Source: Paenibacillus polymyxa
Lineage (GTDB): Bacteria; Bacillota; Bacilli; Paenibacillales; Paenibacillaceae
Direction: 5' to 3'
NCBI RefSeq assembly: GCF_001719045.1
Contig: NZ_CP015423.1
Coordinates: 992,001 to 1,056,000 of the forward strand
DNA length: 64,000 nucleotides
Within the stretch, counting starts at the first letter, position 1, and each line of letters opens with the position of its first letter. The translations under genes were made by a program, and so were the position numbers. Positions 9,233 through 18,993 of the stretch are shown here, piece after piece. The notes under the pieces are model-generated. The model worked only from the letters and a program-made list of their open reading frames with translations, searched no databases and was not told the origin of the DNA.

Positions 9233-9265
9233 GGCGGCAGGAACCAGTACCTGTTCCTTGCCGCC
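9233..9265. repeat. Hairpin between yqeH and aroE
   Basis: Near-perfect inverted repeat: GGCGGCAGGAAC (9233-9244) and GTTCCTTGCCGCC (9253-9265) with one bulged base. No T-run follows on either strand, so it is unlikely to be a simple terminator. It lies in the only sizeable gap inside the housekeeping operon and may affect mRNA processing or stability. Confidence 0.6.
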
Positions 9266-9287
9266 CTATAACATGGTTACAGCAACG

Positions 9288-10415
9288 TTATATCAACGCA
9301 GGCCGCAAAAGCACACGGACTCCCCGAGGAGCATGAACCGCAATCAGAGCTCCGTTCTCGCTATTTACCCTGATCCATCCCAAACCGGAAATGTAGATGT
9401 CCGATGGAGATTTGCGTGGAACGCGGAACTCATGTCTTGTCCATTCCGGCATCTCTGCCAATTGATCGCGTGTTGGCGGAGATAACAATTCCCCGGCATG
9501 ATCAGCGAACAACTGATCAGCTCGCTCCAGCTTCGTGCGATGTATCTTAAGACCACCGTTAATGTAGCAGGTAAATGATTGGTGCTGACCCTCCACAAAA
9601 TCAAATCGGGCCATACCGCCGAAAAACAATGTTTGTCCGGCATCAAGCTGATATGCAGCAGGCTTCAGCGGCTTGTCTGGCATAATAGCGCTCAAGTCCT
9701 GGCGGGAGACGATTTCACTGAATCGCCAAGGGTATACAATACCCGGAGTATCAATAATGTGCTTGCCGTCGTCGAGCGGAATATTCACCATATCGAGTGT
9801 AGTTCCCGGGTAACGGGACGTTGTGAGTTCCTGCTCCATATCGCTATAATCACGAATCAAGCGGTTAATAAGCGTCGATTTACCCACATTTGTCGCTCCG
9901 ACTACATATACATCGCGGTTACCACGGAGCTCAGATACCACATCCAACAGACGGTCAAAGCCCTGATTTTTTTTAGCTGAGCACAGTACGATTTCTTCCG
10001 TGCGTAGTCCTTGCTCCTTCGCTTGCTTTTGTACCCAGTTACGTACCTTGTTCCAATTCGTTACCTTAGGCAGCAAATCGGTCTTGTTCACAGCCAGTAT
10101 AACTGGATTGGAGCCTACAAAGCGTTGCAAACCGGAAATCAAGCTACCTTCAAAATCAAAAATATCTACAATGTGGATGACGAGCGCATCCTTGTCGCCA
10201 ATCTGGCTGAGCAGCTTCAAGAACTCATCTTGATCCACCGTAACTGAAGACGTCTCATTATAGTTTTTGATCCGAAAGCAACGCTGACAGATGACAGGTT
10301 CGCGAGTAAGCAATTTTTCAGGAATATATCCCGGAAGCTCCGGGCTAGTGGTCTGCACGGTGATACCGCAACCACTACATTTGACGGCAGTGCCGCCGTC
10401 AGGTCTTTCAGTCAT
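9288..10415 (-). CDS. yqeH: Ribosome biogenesis GTPase YqeH
   Basis: A 375-residue circularly permuted GTPase for 30S subunit assembly. An N-terminal zinc finger has CSGCG and CQRCF. The G motifs then come in permuted order: NKTDLL (G4), SAKK (G5), GATNVGKST (G1) and DTPG (G3). The ATG at 10415 (MTERPDGG) has GAGGAGG upstream and overlaps the yqeG end by 8 bases; the longer frame to 10433 would run through this ribosome site. Confidence 0.95.
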   Translation of the reverse strand: MTERPDGGTAVKCSGCGITVQTTSPELPGYIPEKLLTREPVICQRCFRIKNYNETSSVTVDQDEFLKLLSQIGDKDALVIHIVDIFDFEGSLISGLQRFVGSNPVILAVNKTDLLPKVTNWNKVRNWVQKQAKEQGLRTEEIVLCSAKKNQGFDRLLDVVSELRGNRDVYVVGATNVGKSTLINRLIRDYSDMEQELTTSRYPGTTLDMVNIPLDDGKHIIDTPGIVYPWRFSEIVSRQDLSAIMPDKPLKPAAYQLDAGQTLFFGGMARFDFVEGQHQSFTCYINGGLKIHRTKLERADQLFADHAGELLSPPTRDQLAEMPEWTRHEFRVPRKSPSDIYISGLGWIRVNSENGALIAVHAPRGVRVLLRPALI

Positions 10416-10938
10416 TCTTCTTTTCCTCCTCAAGCCATAAGCCTTTCTTGCGTAACCTTGTGAGCGCGATTCGCTCCAACCGCCGATTAAATCGGGTCAT
10501 GACTCCTTCATCATGAATGGATATCGGTAGCACCAACACCGTATGCAATCCCAGTCGGTTGCCTCCCAATACGTCCGTCAACATTTGGTCCCCGACCATA
10601 ATAGTCTCTTCCGGAGTCAGCCCCATCATACGGATGGCTCTACGAAAAGACGAGTTGGAGGGCTTCCGTGCGGCATGTATAAATTCAATGTCCAAAGGCG
10701 TAGCAAACACGGATACACGGTCCATATTGTTGTTAGACACGATGACAAGCTTAAAACCCGCCTGTTTGACCTTCTCAAACCAGGCCACCAGCTCGGGAGT
10801 CGCATTCGGCGCTTTTGCACCGACCAGCGTGTTATCTAGATCCGTAATAATGCCGCGATATCCTTGAGCATACAAGCCTTCAAGATCAATATCAAAGACG
10901 GTATTCACCCGTAATTTGGGCATCAGCATTTCAAACAA
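10408..10938 (-). CDS. yqeG: YqeG, HAD superfamily IIIA phosphatase
   Basis: A 176-residue HAD-fold protein. Motif I is DLDNTLVG with the nucleophile and acid aspartates, motif II is the VSNNN region, and the later MVGDQMLTDVLGGN is motif IV. It heads the yqeG-yqeM operon as in other Bacillales. The natural substrate is unclear. The likely start is the TTG at 10938 with GAGGTG seven bases upstream; an ATG three codons later is the alternative. Confidence 0.92.
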   Translation of the reverse strand: MFEMLMPKLRVNTVFDIDLEGLYAQGYRGIITDLDNTLVGAKAPNATPELVAWFEKVKQAGFKLVIVSNNNMDRVSVFATPLDIEFIHAARKPSNSSFRRAIRMMGLTPEETIMVGDQMLTDVLGGNRLGLHTVLVLPISIHDEGVMTRFNRRLERIALTRLRKKGLWLEEEKKND

Positions 10939-10992
10939 CGTCGGTCACCTCAGTTTCATACGACAAACTATACCATATTACTATGGCTTAGT

Positions 10993-11025
10993 AAAAAGCT
11001 ATCCGCAACAAACGGACAGCTTTTT
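10993..11025 (-). terminator. Terminator of the MoxR/transglutaminase operon
   Basis: Hairpin AAAAAGCTGTCCG / CGGATAGCTTTTT with one mismatch and T-runs on both sides. It lies 58 bases after the stop of the transglutaminase gene and just upstream of yqeG. Confidence 0.85.
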
Positions 11026-11083
11026 CACTAAATATATAGCTTAAGATTAAATTAGACGGCGTTTGAACCTAATCAAAAATAGA

Positions 11084-13330
11084 CTAGTCTTGATCCTTAT
11101 GATCCGACGCAGCTTTTCGTCCAGCCCATCGTTTTATCCATCCTTCTTTGTGTAACAGAGATGCCTGCTGGCGAACCATATGCCAATCTTCTGCGGTTAC
11201 GGATGAGGGGCTATAACGCGCTTGTTCAAATCGTCCAAGCAGCTGATGTAAAATTGAAGCGTGTTCCGGTACTTCTAGCGACCATCTATCAACTGATTCC
11301 CTCAGCGTCTCGTGACTGGCGCGGACAAATCCCCTTCCTCGCATGTACCTTAACCAGTGCTCAGTTTCGACGACCACCTTTTCATCCGGAGTCAGCGGCT
11401 TACCTCTGCGTAAACGAAGCAGGTAAAAGTGAATGTCTGCCCGATTACGCCAGACGATATAAGCAGCCCACAGCAGCAGAATTGCAGCAGCAGAACCTAT
11501 AATTACAGGATGAATCTTTGAACCTTCCTCCGGATTAGTCTGCGGGGTCTGCTCAGGCTGTTCTGGTTCAGGCTGATCTTTAACCTCAGGGGCTTCTGGA
11601 GTCTTTGAATCCTCCTGTTCCGTAAGCAGTGGCATATCAAAGCCAGGCGTAGCTTCTACAGGGACCCAACCGTATTCACCTAAATATACTTCCGCCCAGG
11701 AATGAGCATCCGCATTTGTCACAGAGTAAGAGGACATATTTTCGTCACTTTCGCCCGTTGTTGCATCATCTGAAAACGTCTGCTGACCAGGTGCATACCC
11801 TTTAACCCAGCGGGCTGGAACCCCAACAGAGCGAGCCATCATGACTAATGAGGTGGAATAATAATCGCAATAGCCCTCCCGAATCTCAAACAGAAAGGCA
11901 TCCACAAAATCTCTGCTTCTTTTCCGTGAGAGGTCCGGATTGTTCGTATATGCATAATTTTGCTGCAAATACTGCTGTAGTAATCCGACTTTTTCATACG
12001 GCGTTTTCGCTGTTGACGTTACGTTCTGAGCCAAATCACGAACCCGCTGTGGCAACTCATCTGGAATTTGTAGATAGGCTTCCTGTTTGTTTTTTCCGTA
12101 CAACTCATTAAAAGTTTTTGTGCGTAGCTCTTTCTCAGGGATCACAGGGACATGCGATACCAGAGTATACGTTTTAGGATAAGCAGTTCTTCGGGAGGAT
12201 GGATTCCAAAGCAGTTCCGCCTGTTCCGGGTTCCAACGTAACCCATCTGCCCGTGAATCTCTGTCCACCGATTGAACACGCTGCACCGAATAGGCGCCAA
12301 ACAAAACAGGATAGCTCTGGTCGTTTTGCATCGTAATGGTCTGAACGACCTGCTCAGTCGAATGCCGCGTTTCTTGTGTGTTTTCAAGCTCTGCGGTCAT
12401 TGGCACATCATTTAGCGTTTGATCATCGTTGCCCCCGTCACTCCAGCCTGTACCGGAATAGGTTCGTTTCGTTTCCCCCCGCCAATAGCTTCGCTGAGTG
12501 GTCGTGATGGTCATGACAGGAGAATAATCAAAATTAAAACCTCCACCCAACCGATTATCCTGGCGACTATAACCCGATGCGGTGTTCATCCGCTGATTCA
12601 GTACCCCAGATCCATTGCTGATCCCAGCGGTGGTTGAGCTATCTCTCTGGGTCCACGCTGTATAGGGATCCGTCAAAGCTGGCTGTACCTCAGGCATATT
12701 AACACCAGCCATAATAATGAGCGCAAAAATGACCGCAATATTGGCTGCTATTTTATATGGATAGCGCCGAATATGCTTCCATCCTTGAGGATAATGCTGC
12801 CGAAAATACTGCAGATGCTGTGTCACCAGCCAACCCATACCAGCAAAGACGATCCAAGCAACCTCCTCCCACAGCACAGTTGGCGTGAAGGAATCAAGCA
12901 CTGCCAGCGCGGCAATATTAATACCCACAAAAACAAGAATCCGTTGCTTCGTTGTAACGATGAGCGGCACCATTTCAATAACTAGCCAAGCGATAAGGGA
13001 AAACCAAATATAAGGAGACATATTGGATATAAATTGGTCCAGGCGATTGGCTACCCCTCCGAAGGGGATAATGATGGAGTAAGACACCAATGTCCGATAC
13101 AAAATAAAAAACAGCGCCGCCGCCTTAACAATAAATTCAATCCAAGGACGAAATGGTAGTACAATCTTCACCAGAGCCAGCATCGTAATGGTCATCAGTA
13201 CAAGTGCTCTTGTCTCTTCCAGCCATAATTCGGAAGCAAAAGAAACCCATTGCATGGCAATAATAATAATCCATAAAAATGTAAAAGCGGGGGCCCAGGA
13301 ACCCTTTAACGATTGTAACCAGCTCTTCAT
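11084..13330 (-). CDS. Membrane-bound transglutaminase-like protein (TgpA/YebA family)
   Basis: A 748-residue protein with about five to six transmembrane segments in the first 220 residues, an extracellular domain, a transglutaminase core, one more membrane segment (VIIGSAAAILLLWAAYIVW, about 610-630) and a cytoplasmic DUF4129-like tail. The catalytic triad is visible: Cys in REGYCDYYSTS, His in NADAHSWAEVYL and Asp in VEATPGFD. The protein follows DUF58 with an ATGA overlap. In other bacteria the MoxR-DUF58-TgpA set is a conserved operon; cell-surface protein modification or protease activity is inferred but not proven. Confidence 0.88.
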   Translation of the reverse strand: MKSWLQSLKGSWAPAFTFLWIIIIAMQWVSFASELWLEETRALVLMTITMLALVKIVLPFRPWIEFIVKAAALFFILYRTLVSYSIIIPFGGVANRLDQFISNMSPYIWFSLIAWLVIEMVPLIVTTKQRILVFVGINIAALAVLDSFTPTVLWEEVAWIVFAGMGWLVTQHLQYFRQHYPQGWKHIRRYPYKIAANIAVIFALIIMAGVNMPEVQPALTDPYTAWTQRDSSTTAGISNGSGVLNQRMNTASGYSRQDNRLGGGFNFDYSPVMTITTTQRSYWRGETKRTYSGTGWSDGGNDDQTLNDVPMTAELENTQETRHSTEQVVQTITMQNDQSYPVLFGAYSVQRVQSVDRDSRADGLRWNPEQAELLWNPSSRRTAYPKTYTLVSHVPVIPEKELRTKTFNELYGKNKQEAYLQIPDELPQRVRDLAQNVTSTAKTPYEKVGLLQQYLQQNYAYTNNPDLSRKRSRDFVDAFLFEIREGYCDYYSTSLVMMARSVGVPARWVKGYAPGQQTFSDDATTGESDENMSSYSVTNADAHSWAEVYLGEYGWVPVEATPGFDMPLLTEQEDSKTPEAPEVKDQPEPEQPEQTPQTNPEEGSKIHPVIIGSAAAILLLWAAYIVWRNRADIHFYLLRLRRGKPLTPDEKVVVETEHWLRYMRGRGFVRASHETLRESVDRWSLEVPEHASILHQLLGRFEQARYSPSSVTAEDWHMVRQQASLLHKEGWIKRWAGRKAASDHKDQD

Positions 13331-14568
13331 AGTGTTCCTCCTCCCATTACAGCCGGGAGCTCCTCAAGGCTCTCAACATCGTAGCCCTTGATTCCTCTTG
13401 CACGAAGCATGCTCATCCATTCTTCAGCTTCTGCCTCAGCAGAACCTTCTCCAATATAGACGTGGCACGGAGTCATCCCCCGGGTATCGGCCCAGCGAAG
13501 AAGCTCCATCGCCCGATAATCCTTCAACGGACTAATCAGTATAAAATAACAGCCTTGCGGAAACTGGCGTACACTGCTTTCTACAGCGGATTTCAAGCTA
13601 CCTTGTGAAGTTGTGTGTATGTCTACCAAGTGATGCATCATTCGTTGTCGTTCCATTGTCTGCTCACTTGGCTGAAAGACGGTACCTTTCTCTCCAGCTG
13701 TGCACAATCCAACCCCCATTCGCTCCCGTCCACCATATTCCAGCAATGAAGCGGTAGAGGATACAGCTAGCTCAAACTGTTCGGCGTTTACATAATGCTT
13801 CATGTGTACGTCCAGCACAAGCATCGTTTTAGGAACGGTCTCATGCTCAAATTCCTTGGATTTCCAGCTACCTGTACGCGCCGTCGCATTCCAGTGGATA
13901 CGCGAAAACCGATCTCCATATACATAATCCCGTACACCGTTAATTTGTGTCGTTTCACGCCGCGTTCGAGTTTGAACGGTCTGCGGTCCAGACATCCTTG
14001 AGCGACGGTCATTCATCTGCCAATACGGAATGAATACCGTTCGGGGCAGCACCCGAAATTCACCGCGTGCGTTCAAGCTGCCTTTGTGCTCCAACAGACC
14101 GAAGATGTCCTCACTCACACATTCCGTATCCTCAAAGTGATAGCTTCCTCGCTCTAAAGCAGGAGTCTGAAATGTAAGCTGACCGCCCCCTTTTAGACTG
14201 GGAATGACACTGTCCTCAAACGACCAGGATTCACCTGTATGTCGCTTGAGGACCTCACGGACAATGACATAGGGTAACGGAAGAAAACCAGGTATACTGA
14301 GGCTCAGCTTTACATGCACCTGATCTCCCGCATGCAGCAGTTCTCCAAACTGCGAGCCTTGCGAAAGCTGCCGGGAGCCTTGCACACGGCGAACTCCGCT
14401 CAGACCAACGATCCATAAATAAACGATTAACAGCGTGACCATAGACAACAGCATGACCGACGTCTTGCCGCCCTGAAACAACAAATATAGCAGGCACACC
14501 ACCCATATGACCACCAGAAGCCAGATGCGGCCTGACAGCCGTGGAAGCCTGCGCTTCCTTTTGACCAT
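13327..14568 (-). CDS. DUF58 domain protein
   Basis: A 413-residue membrane-associated protein with two hydrophobic segments close to the N-terminus (IWLLVVIWVVCLLYLLF and the next VMLLSMVTLLIVYLWIV). The DUF58 signature YGDRFSRIHWNATARTG is present (about residues 220-236), followed by a von Willebrand-like fold. It is the standard partner of MoxR ATPases. Start at 14568 was chosen because AGGGA lies six bases upstream; the ATG at 14574 is also possible. Confidence 0.9.
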   Translation of the reverse strand: MVKRKRRLPRLSGRIWLLVVIWVVCLLYLLFQGGKTSVMLLSMVTLLIVYLWIVGLSGVRRVQGSRQLSQGSQFGELLHAGDQVHVKLSLSIPGFLPLPYVIVREVLKRHTGESWSFEDSVIPSLKGGGQLTFQTPALERGSYHFEDTECVSEDIFGLLEHKGSLNARGEFRVLPRTVFIPYWQMNDRRSRMSGPQTVQTRTRRETTQINGVRDYVYGDRFSRIHWNATARTGSWKSKEFEHETVPKTMLVLDVHMKHYVNAEQFELAVSSTASLLEYGGRERMGVGLCTAGEKGTVFQPSEQTMERQRMMHHLVDIHTTSQGSLKSAVESSVRQFPQGCYFILISPLKDYRAMELLRWADTRGMTPCHVYIGEGSAEAEAEEWMSMLRARGIKGYDVESLEELPAVMGGGTL

Positions 14569-14577
14569 ATTCATTCC

Positions 14578-15537
14578 CTAAGGACGCTCCATTCGTACGG
14601 GTACATGGGCCTGCCGAAGGACAGCCTGCAGCACGGACTGGGCACTGGAACTGTCCAGACGCGCCTCGGGACGCAGCAACAAACGATGCGTTAGCACATA
14701 AGGTGCCAGCTCCTTCACATCATCAGGCAGTACATAGTCACGGTTGTCCAGAAAAGCGTATGCCTTCGCAGCCATTACAAAAGCAAGCGCCGCCCGGGGG
14801 CTAGCTCCCAACAGCACGGATGGATGTTCTCTTGTCGCACGCACGATATCAAGTAAATAGGACGTCACTGCTTCGTCCATATAAATCCCTCTAATTTCCT
14901 GCTGGATGTCAGCAATCTGCTCCATATGAGCTACAGCCTCCAGGCGGTCTGCTGGCTGGCCTGCCTGATGATGAAGCAGCATGTTTCGCTCCGTCTCCAT
15001 GTCAGGATAACCCAAGCTGATTTTGAGCATAAAACGATCTAACTGCGCTTCCGGCAACATATAAGTGCCTTCAAAATCAATCGGATTTTGTGTCGCACAC
15101 AGCATAAAAGGATGAGGCAACATATGAGTGTCCCCATCCACCGTCACACTGCGTTCCTCCATAACCTCCAGCAAAGCTGACTGGGTTTTCGTCGTCGCTC
15201 GGTTAATTTCGTCCGCCAGCAAAATGTTAGTCATCACAGGACCCGGACGGAAATAAAAACGCTCGTCCCGTGGATGAAATATGGATACCCCTGTAATATC
15301 ACTCGGGAGAATATCAGGATTACATTGAACACGGCGGTAATCACCGCGCATGGATTTGGCAAGAGCCTTGATCATTTGCGTTTTTCCCGTACCCGGAACG
15401 TCCTCGATCAGAATGTGTCCACCCGCCAGCATAGCCGTAAGCAGTAATTTTATTTCAAAGGATTTACCTAATATACATGATTCCAGATTAGAACGGATTG
15501 CAGATACAATCTGCACAGATTCTTGACGTACGGGCAT
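14578..15537 (-). CDS. MoxR-family AAA ATPase
   Basis: A 319-residue AAA+ ATPase. Walker A is EDVPGTGKTQ (about residues 42-51), Walker B is LLADEINRA, and the sensor region has ATQNPIDFEGTYMLPEAQLDRF, shown here in parts. MoxR proteins act as chaperones in maturing partner complexes. It is the first gene of the leftward MoxR-DUF58-transglutaminase operon and has AGGAGG before its ATG. Confidence 0.93.
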   Translation of the reverse strand: MPVRQESVQIVSAIRSNLESCILGKSFEIKLLLTAMLAGGHILIEDVPGTGKTQMIKALAKSMRGDYRRVQCNPDILPSDITGVSIFHPRDERFYFRPGPVMTNILLADEINRATTKTQSALLEVMEERSVTVDGDTHMLPHPFMLCATQNPIDFEGTYMLPEAQLDRFMLKISLGYPDMETERNMLLHHQAGQPADRLEAVAHMEQIADIQQEIRGIYMDEAVTSYLLDIVRATREHPSVLLGASPRAALAFVMAAKAYAFLDNRDYVLPDDVKELAPYVLTHRLLLRPEARLDSSSAQSVLQAVLRQAHVPVRMERP

Positions 15538-15670
15538 AGCTCTGTAAACCTCCTAGATAGCAACATGTTTCCTATTATTGTACATGAAGGTGGGCACAGA
15601 GTACACTTAACCCCCTGCCCGTATGATTCAAACTCTATCCTTCTTTCGATCTTTCATGTGCAGAACAATT

Positions 15671-15700
15671 AAAAACCCTTCGGTCATTAGATCCGAAGGG
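15671..15700 (-). terminator. Terminator of the spoVA operon
   Basis: Minus-strand hairpin CCCTTCGG / CCGAAGGG (15676-15683 with 15693-15700) followed by a T-run, 50 bases after the spoVAE stop. Confidence 0.85.
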
Positions 15701-15750
15701 CACATGTATATAATCATTTATTTTTATGTCAACTCTATAGTACGCGTCTT

Positions 15751-16107
15751 TTATATGCTTCCTTTTGGACGAACAAACAAGCATGCCAGAAAAGAGAAAA
15801 TAATCGCAGAGGAAATTCCTGCACTTGTCAGACTAAAGATCCCTGTAATGACACCCAGCCATCCGTCCTTCTCCAATTCGGTTAATGCGCCGTGTACAAG
15901 TGAGTTACCAAAACTGGTAATTGGAATGGTCGCACCCGCTCCTGCAAATTTAATAAGCGGATCGTATATCCCAACAGCATCAGCAATTGCACCTGCAACC
16001 ACCAACGTACTCATCGTATGTGCCGGCGTCATTTTGAACACATCCATCATCAACTGGCCCACAACACAAATGGCACCACCCACTAAAAAAGCCCATAGAA
16101 ATATCAT
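15751..16107 (-). CDS. spoVAE: Stage V sporulation protein AE (SpoVAE, AEb type)
   Basis: A 118-residue hydrophobic protein with about four membrane segments, starting MIFLWAFLVGGAICVVGQL. It is a subunit of the inner-membrane channel that moves dipicolinic acid into the forespore and out in germination. The glycine-rich GAGATIPITSFGNSLVHGAL segment (in parts) is close to that in SpoVAC, reflecting the shared fold. The start overlaps the spoVAD stop as ATGA. Confidence 0.94.
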   Translation of the reverse strand: MIFLWAFLVGGAICVVGQLMMDVFKMTPAHTMSTLVVAGAIADAVGIYDPLIKFAGAGATIPITSFGNSLVHGALTELEKDGWLGVITGIFSLTSAGISSAIIFSFLACLFVRPKGSI

Positions 16108-17126
16108 ACTGTTCCTCCCGCTTCAAAAGCTACAGCATGTGCAACACAAGGAATGCTTTCACCCTGCTGTGTAGTCAAAGGAGATAATAACGCTCCGGTC
16201 GCCACGACCAGTACCTTTTGCAGCTCTCCTTTTTCAATCCGCTTCAACAAATGCCCGTAGGTTACAACAGCCGAGCAGCCACAACCACTGCCTCCTGCAA
16301 TGACTTTCTTTTGCTTATTGATGTCGTAAATCAGCAAACCGCAATCATTAAATTCCGTCTGATTCATATCGAACCCATCTTTTTTGAGCAGCTCCTTGGC
16401 AATTGGTAGCCCCACTGAGGCTAAATCGCCCGTTACAATGAGATCATAGTAACCAGGGTCACGGCCAGTGTCTCGAAAATGAGACAACAGCGTATCCGCA
16501 GCCGCGGGAGCCATGGCTCCACCCATATTAAAAGGGTCTTTAATGCCCATGTCCATTACACGTCCAATGGTAGCACAATCCACCACCGTTCCTGACTTGG
16601 CATGTCCTACAATTGCGGCGCCGGAACCGGTAACAGTATACTGAGCCGTAGGAGGCTTCTGTGATCCGTATTCATTAGGATAGCGGAATTGTTTTTCTAC
16701 AGTACAGTTATGACTGGTCGTACCCGCCATCACGTAGTCACCGGCCTCTGAGTCCACAATAAGTGCGGCTAAGGCTAAGCTTTCCATTGATGTTGAACAG
16801 GCTCCAAAAACACCCAAATAGGGAATAGCCAGCTTGCTAGCCGAAAAGGAGCTACTGATAATCTGATTCATCAGATCACCACTAATAAAAAACTGCACTT
16901 CTTCTTTGTTCAAATTGGCATTAATTAGCGCCAGCTCTGTAGAATGCTCAATCAATCTACGTTCCGCTTTTTCCCACGTTTTCTCGTTGATTTCTATATT
17001 GTCATAAATATAATCAAAATCTGTGGACAACGGCCCTTCTCCTTCATCCGGGCCCACAACAGTGGCACTTCCAATGATGCGCGGTCTCGATTCAAACTTC
17101 CAGGTTTGTCCGCCCTGTCTTCTCAT
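16104..17126 (-). CDS. spoVAD: Stage V sporulation protein AD
   Basis: A 340-residue thiolase-fold protein that binds dipicolinic acid directly as part of the SpoVA channel. Features include GVFGACSTSMESLALAA with the thiolase-position cysteine, TSHNCTVEKQFRYPNEYG, and the Gly-rich VIAGGSGCGCSAVVTYGHLL region. It overlaps spoVAC and spoVAE by four bases each. It is expected on the outer face of the spore inner membrane. Confidence 0.96.
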   Translation of the reverse strand: MRRQGGQTWKFESRPRIIGSATVVGPDEGEGPLSTDFDYIYDNIEINEKTWEKAERRLIEHSTELALINANLNKEEVQFFISGDLMNQIISSSFSASKLAIPYLGVFGACSTSMESLALAALIVDSEAGDYVMAGTTSHNCTVEKQFRYPNEYGSQKPPTAQYTVTGSGAAIVGHAKSGTVVDCATIGRVMDMGIKDPFNMGGAMAPAAADTLLSHFRDTGRDPGYYDLIVTGDLASVGLPIAKELLKKDGFDMNQTEFNDCGLLIYDINKQKKVIAGGSGCGCSAVVTYGHLLKRIEKGELQKVLVVATGALLSPLTTQQGESIPCVAHAVAFEAGGTV

Positions 17127-17632
17127 AAGTGATTGCCTCCTACACCAAGGATGGCATATATAACGCCTACGATAAATGCAGCCACCACCCCGAATACGAC
17201 AACCGAGCCTGCAAGTTTGAACATATTGGCGCCTACTCCGAGCACCAGTCCCTCAGAACGATATTCCAATGCAGCCGAACACATCGAGTTAGCAAAGCCT
17301 GTAATGGGCACAGCGGTTCCTGCTCCTGCCCATTGAGCAACCTTATCGTAAACCCCGATACAGGTTAATATGACCGCCAGCAAGATCATCATCGATGAGG
17401 TCGGCGGGGCGGCCTCCTTGGCTGATATGTGCATTCCTGCCATAAAAGCCTCTTGAATCGCCTGTCCAATCACACATATCCCGCCTCCAACCAGAAAAGC
17501 ACGCACACAATTGGCAAATACTTTTCTCGAGGGTTCATGCTTTTGTGAAATATTCTGATAGTCCTTCTCATTTATGGACAGCGGCGACGTATTGGTACGA
17601 AAACCGCGCTGCCCGGATTTAGCTGGCATCAT
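17123..17632 (-). CDS. spoVAC: Stage V sporulation protein AC
   Basis: A 169-residue protein with a hydrophilic N-terminus (about 45 residues) and four membrane helices. The motif VGGGICVIGQAIQEAF and GAGTAVPITGFANSMCSAALEY match SpoVAC, which acts as a mechanosensitive channel part for dipicolinate release. It is first in a compact C-D-E operon; spoVAA, AB and AF are not next to it. AAGGGG precedes the start. Confidence 0.95.
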   Translation of the reverse strand: MMPAKSGQRGFRTNTSPLSINEKDYQNISQKHEPSRKVFANCVRAFLVGGGICVIGQAIQEAFMAGMHISAKEAAPPTSSMMILLAVILTCIGVYDKVAQWAGAGTAVPITGFANSMCSAALEYRSEGLVLGVGANMFKLAGSVVVFGVVAAFIVGVIYAILGVGGNHL

Positions 17633-17691
17633 TCACCACCCCTTATCTGTAAGTTTTCGCGCTTGGCGGTTCGAATTGCTTGGGTCTTTTT

Positions 17692-17721
17692 CATTATGAG
17701 CTTTTTGGAGAAATGTTATGT
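17692..17721 (-). promoter_or_regulatory. Possible sigma-G promoter of spoVAC
   Basis: Minus strand shows CATAATG (17692-17698), like the sigma-G -10 element, with ACATA about 18 bases upstream. The spacing to the start is about 60 bases. Both elements have a mismatch to consensus. SpoVA operons are known sigma-G targets in Bacillus, which supports the guess. Confidence 0.35.
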
Positions 17722-17814
17722 CAGGAAAATGATATCGTGGACATTCGATACAAATCCATTCATACTGAATACATGACGACCACTGGTTAATTAATAAGGA
17801 GTGAGGTATACATC

Positions 17815-18894
17815 ATGGAATCAAAAACATTGGAATTGTTTAAAACCTTAACGGAGTTTCCTTCTATTCCTGGACATGAGCGTGAGTTGCGGGCATGGGT
17901 GAAAGAACGGATATCCGGCTATACCGATGAAATCGTGCAAGATCGACTGGGCAGTCTTTTTGGGGTGCTACGCGGTCAAGAGAGTGGACCACGTGTAATG
18001 GTGGCAGGCCATCTGGATGAAGTCGGTTTTATCGTGAATGGTATTACGGAAACTGGAATGATTCGTTTTCAGCCGGTTGGAGGCTGGTGGAGCCAAGCCA
18101 TTATGTCACAACGTCTTCAAGTATTGACTCCAAAAGGCCCAGTTATTGGTGTAGTTGGCTCTGTCTCGCCTCATTTGCTGGATGAATCGCAACGCAGCAA
18201 ACCTATGGACATCAAGCATATGTATCTGGATATCGGCGTAGACAGCAGACAAGAAGCGCAAGATCTGGGGATCGTACCAGGAACGGCCATTGCGCCGATC
18301 TGTGATTTCACTCCACTGGCAAATCCTAAAAAAATCATGGCTAAAGCATGGGATAACCGCTACGGTGTAGGCTTGGCTATTGAACTGCTTGAAGCATTAC
18401 ATAAAGAAAAAGACAAGCTTCCCAATACATTGTATGCGGGGGCCACTGTTCAAGAAGAAGTGGGACTGCGTGGTGCACGCACAGCGGCCAATCTGATTCA
18501 GCCGGATATATTCTTTGCACTGGATTGCAGTGCAGCCAACGATATGGGCGGCGACCCGAATGCTTACGGGCACCTCGGTAAAGGCGCACTGCTGCGGGTA
18601 TTTGATCCAGGTATGATTACACATCGCGGGATTGTGGAGTACGTGCAAGACATGGCGGAAACTCACAAAATCAAGTATCAATATTTCATCTCCACAGGGG
18701 GAACCGATGCAGGTCAAGTGCACTTGAGCGGAATTGGCGTGCCATCCACTGTCATAGGCATCTGTGGACGATACATCCATACTTCCTCGTCCATTATTCA
18801 CACTGATGATTATGATGCAGCCAAAGAGCTGATCATCAAGCTAGTTCAAAATCTGGATCGTACAACGCTGAATACCATTATTGAACGAGCCTAA
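17815..18894 (+). CDS. M42 family metallopeptidase
   Basis: A 359-residue dinuclear metal aminopeptidase of the FrvX/PepA-like (M42) family. Metal and catalytic residues appear in order: [10 protein letters not shown], the AWDNRYGVG aspartate, QEEVGLRG with the Glu pair, ALDCS, and the C-terminal [11 protein letters not shown] with the last histidine. It most likely trims peptides in the cytoplasm. Older databases call such proteins endoglucanases, which is probably wrong. It is a single gene with AAGGAGTGAGG before the ATG. Confidence 0.94.
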   Translation: MESKTLELFKTLTEFPSIPGHERELRAWVKERISGYTDEIVQDRLGSLFGVLRGQESGPRVMVAGHLDEVGFIVNGITETGMIRFQPVGGWWSQAIMSQRLQVLTPKGPVIGVVGSVSPHLLDESQRSKPMDIKHMYLDIGVDSRQEAQDLGIVPGTAIAPICDFTPLANPKKIMAKAWDNRYGVGLAIELLEALHKEKDKLPNTLYAGATVQEEVGLRGARTAANLIQPDIFFALDCSAANDMGGDPNAYGHLGKGALLRVFDPGMITHRGIVEYVQDMAETHKIKYQYFISTGGTDAGQVHLSGIGVPSTVIGICGRYIHTSSSIIHTDDYDAAKELIIKLVQNLDRTTLNTIIERA

Positions 18895-18920
18895 GTTGTA
18901 ACAGAGAATCGCAATCTATA

Positions 18921-18964
18921 AAAAAACAGTCAAGACACGTACAACGTGCATTGACTGTTTTTTT
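18921..18964 (+). terminator. Terminator after the M42 peptidase gene
   Basis: Hairpin with AAACAGTCAA (18924-18933) and TTGACTGTTT (18951-18960), then a T-run. A-rich sequence on the other side allows use by the convergent downstream gene as well. Confidence 0.88.
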
Positions 18965-18993
18965 AATTTAATAGAAACAAAAGATAGAATATA

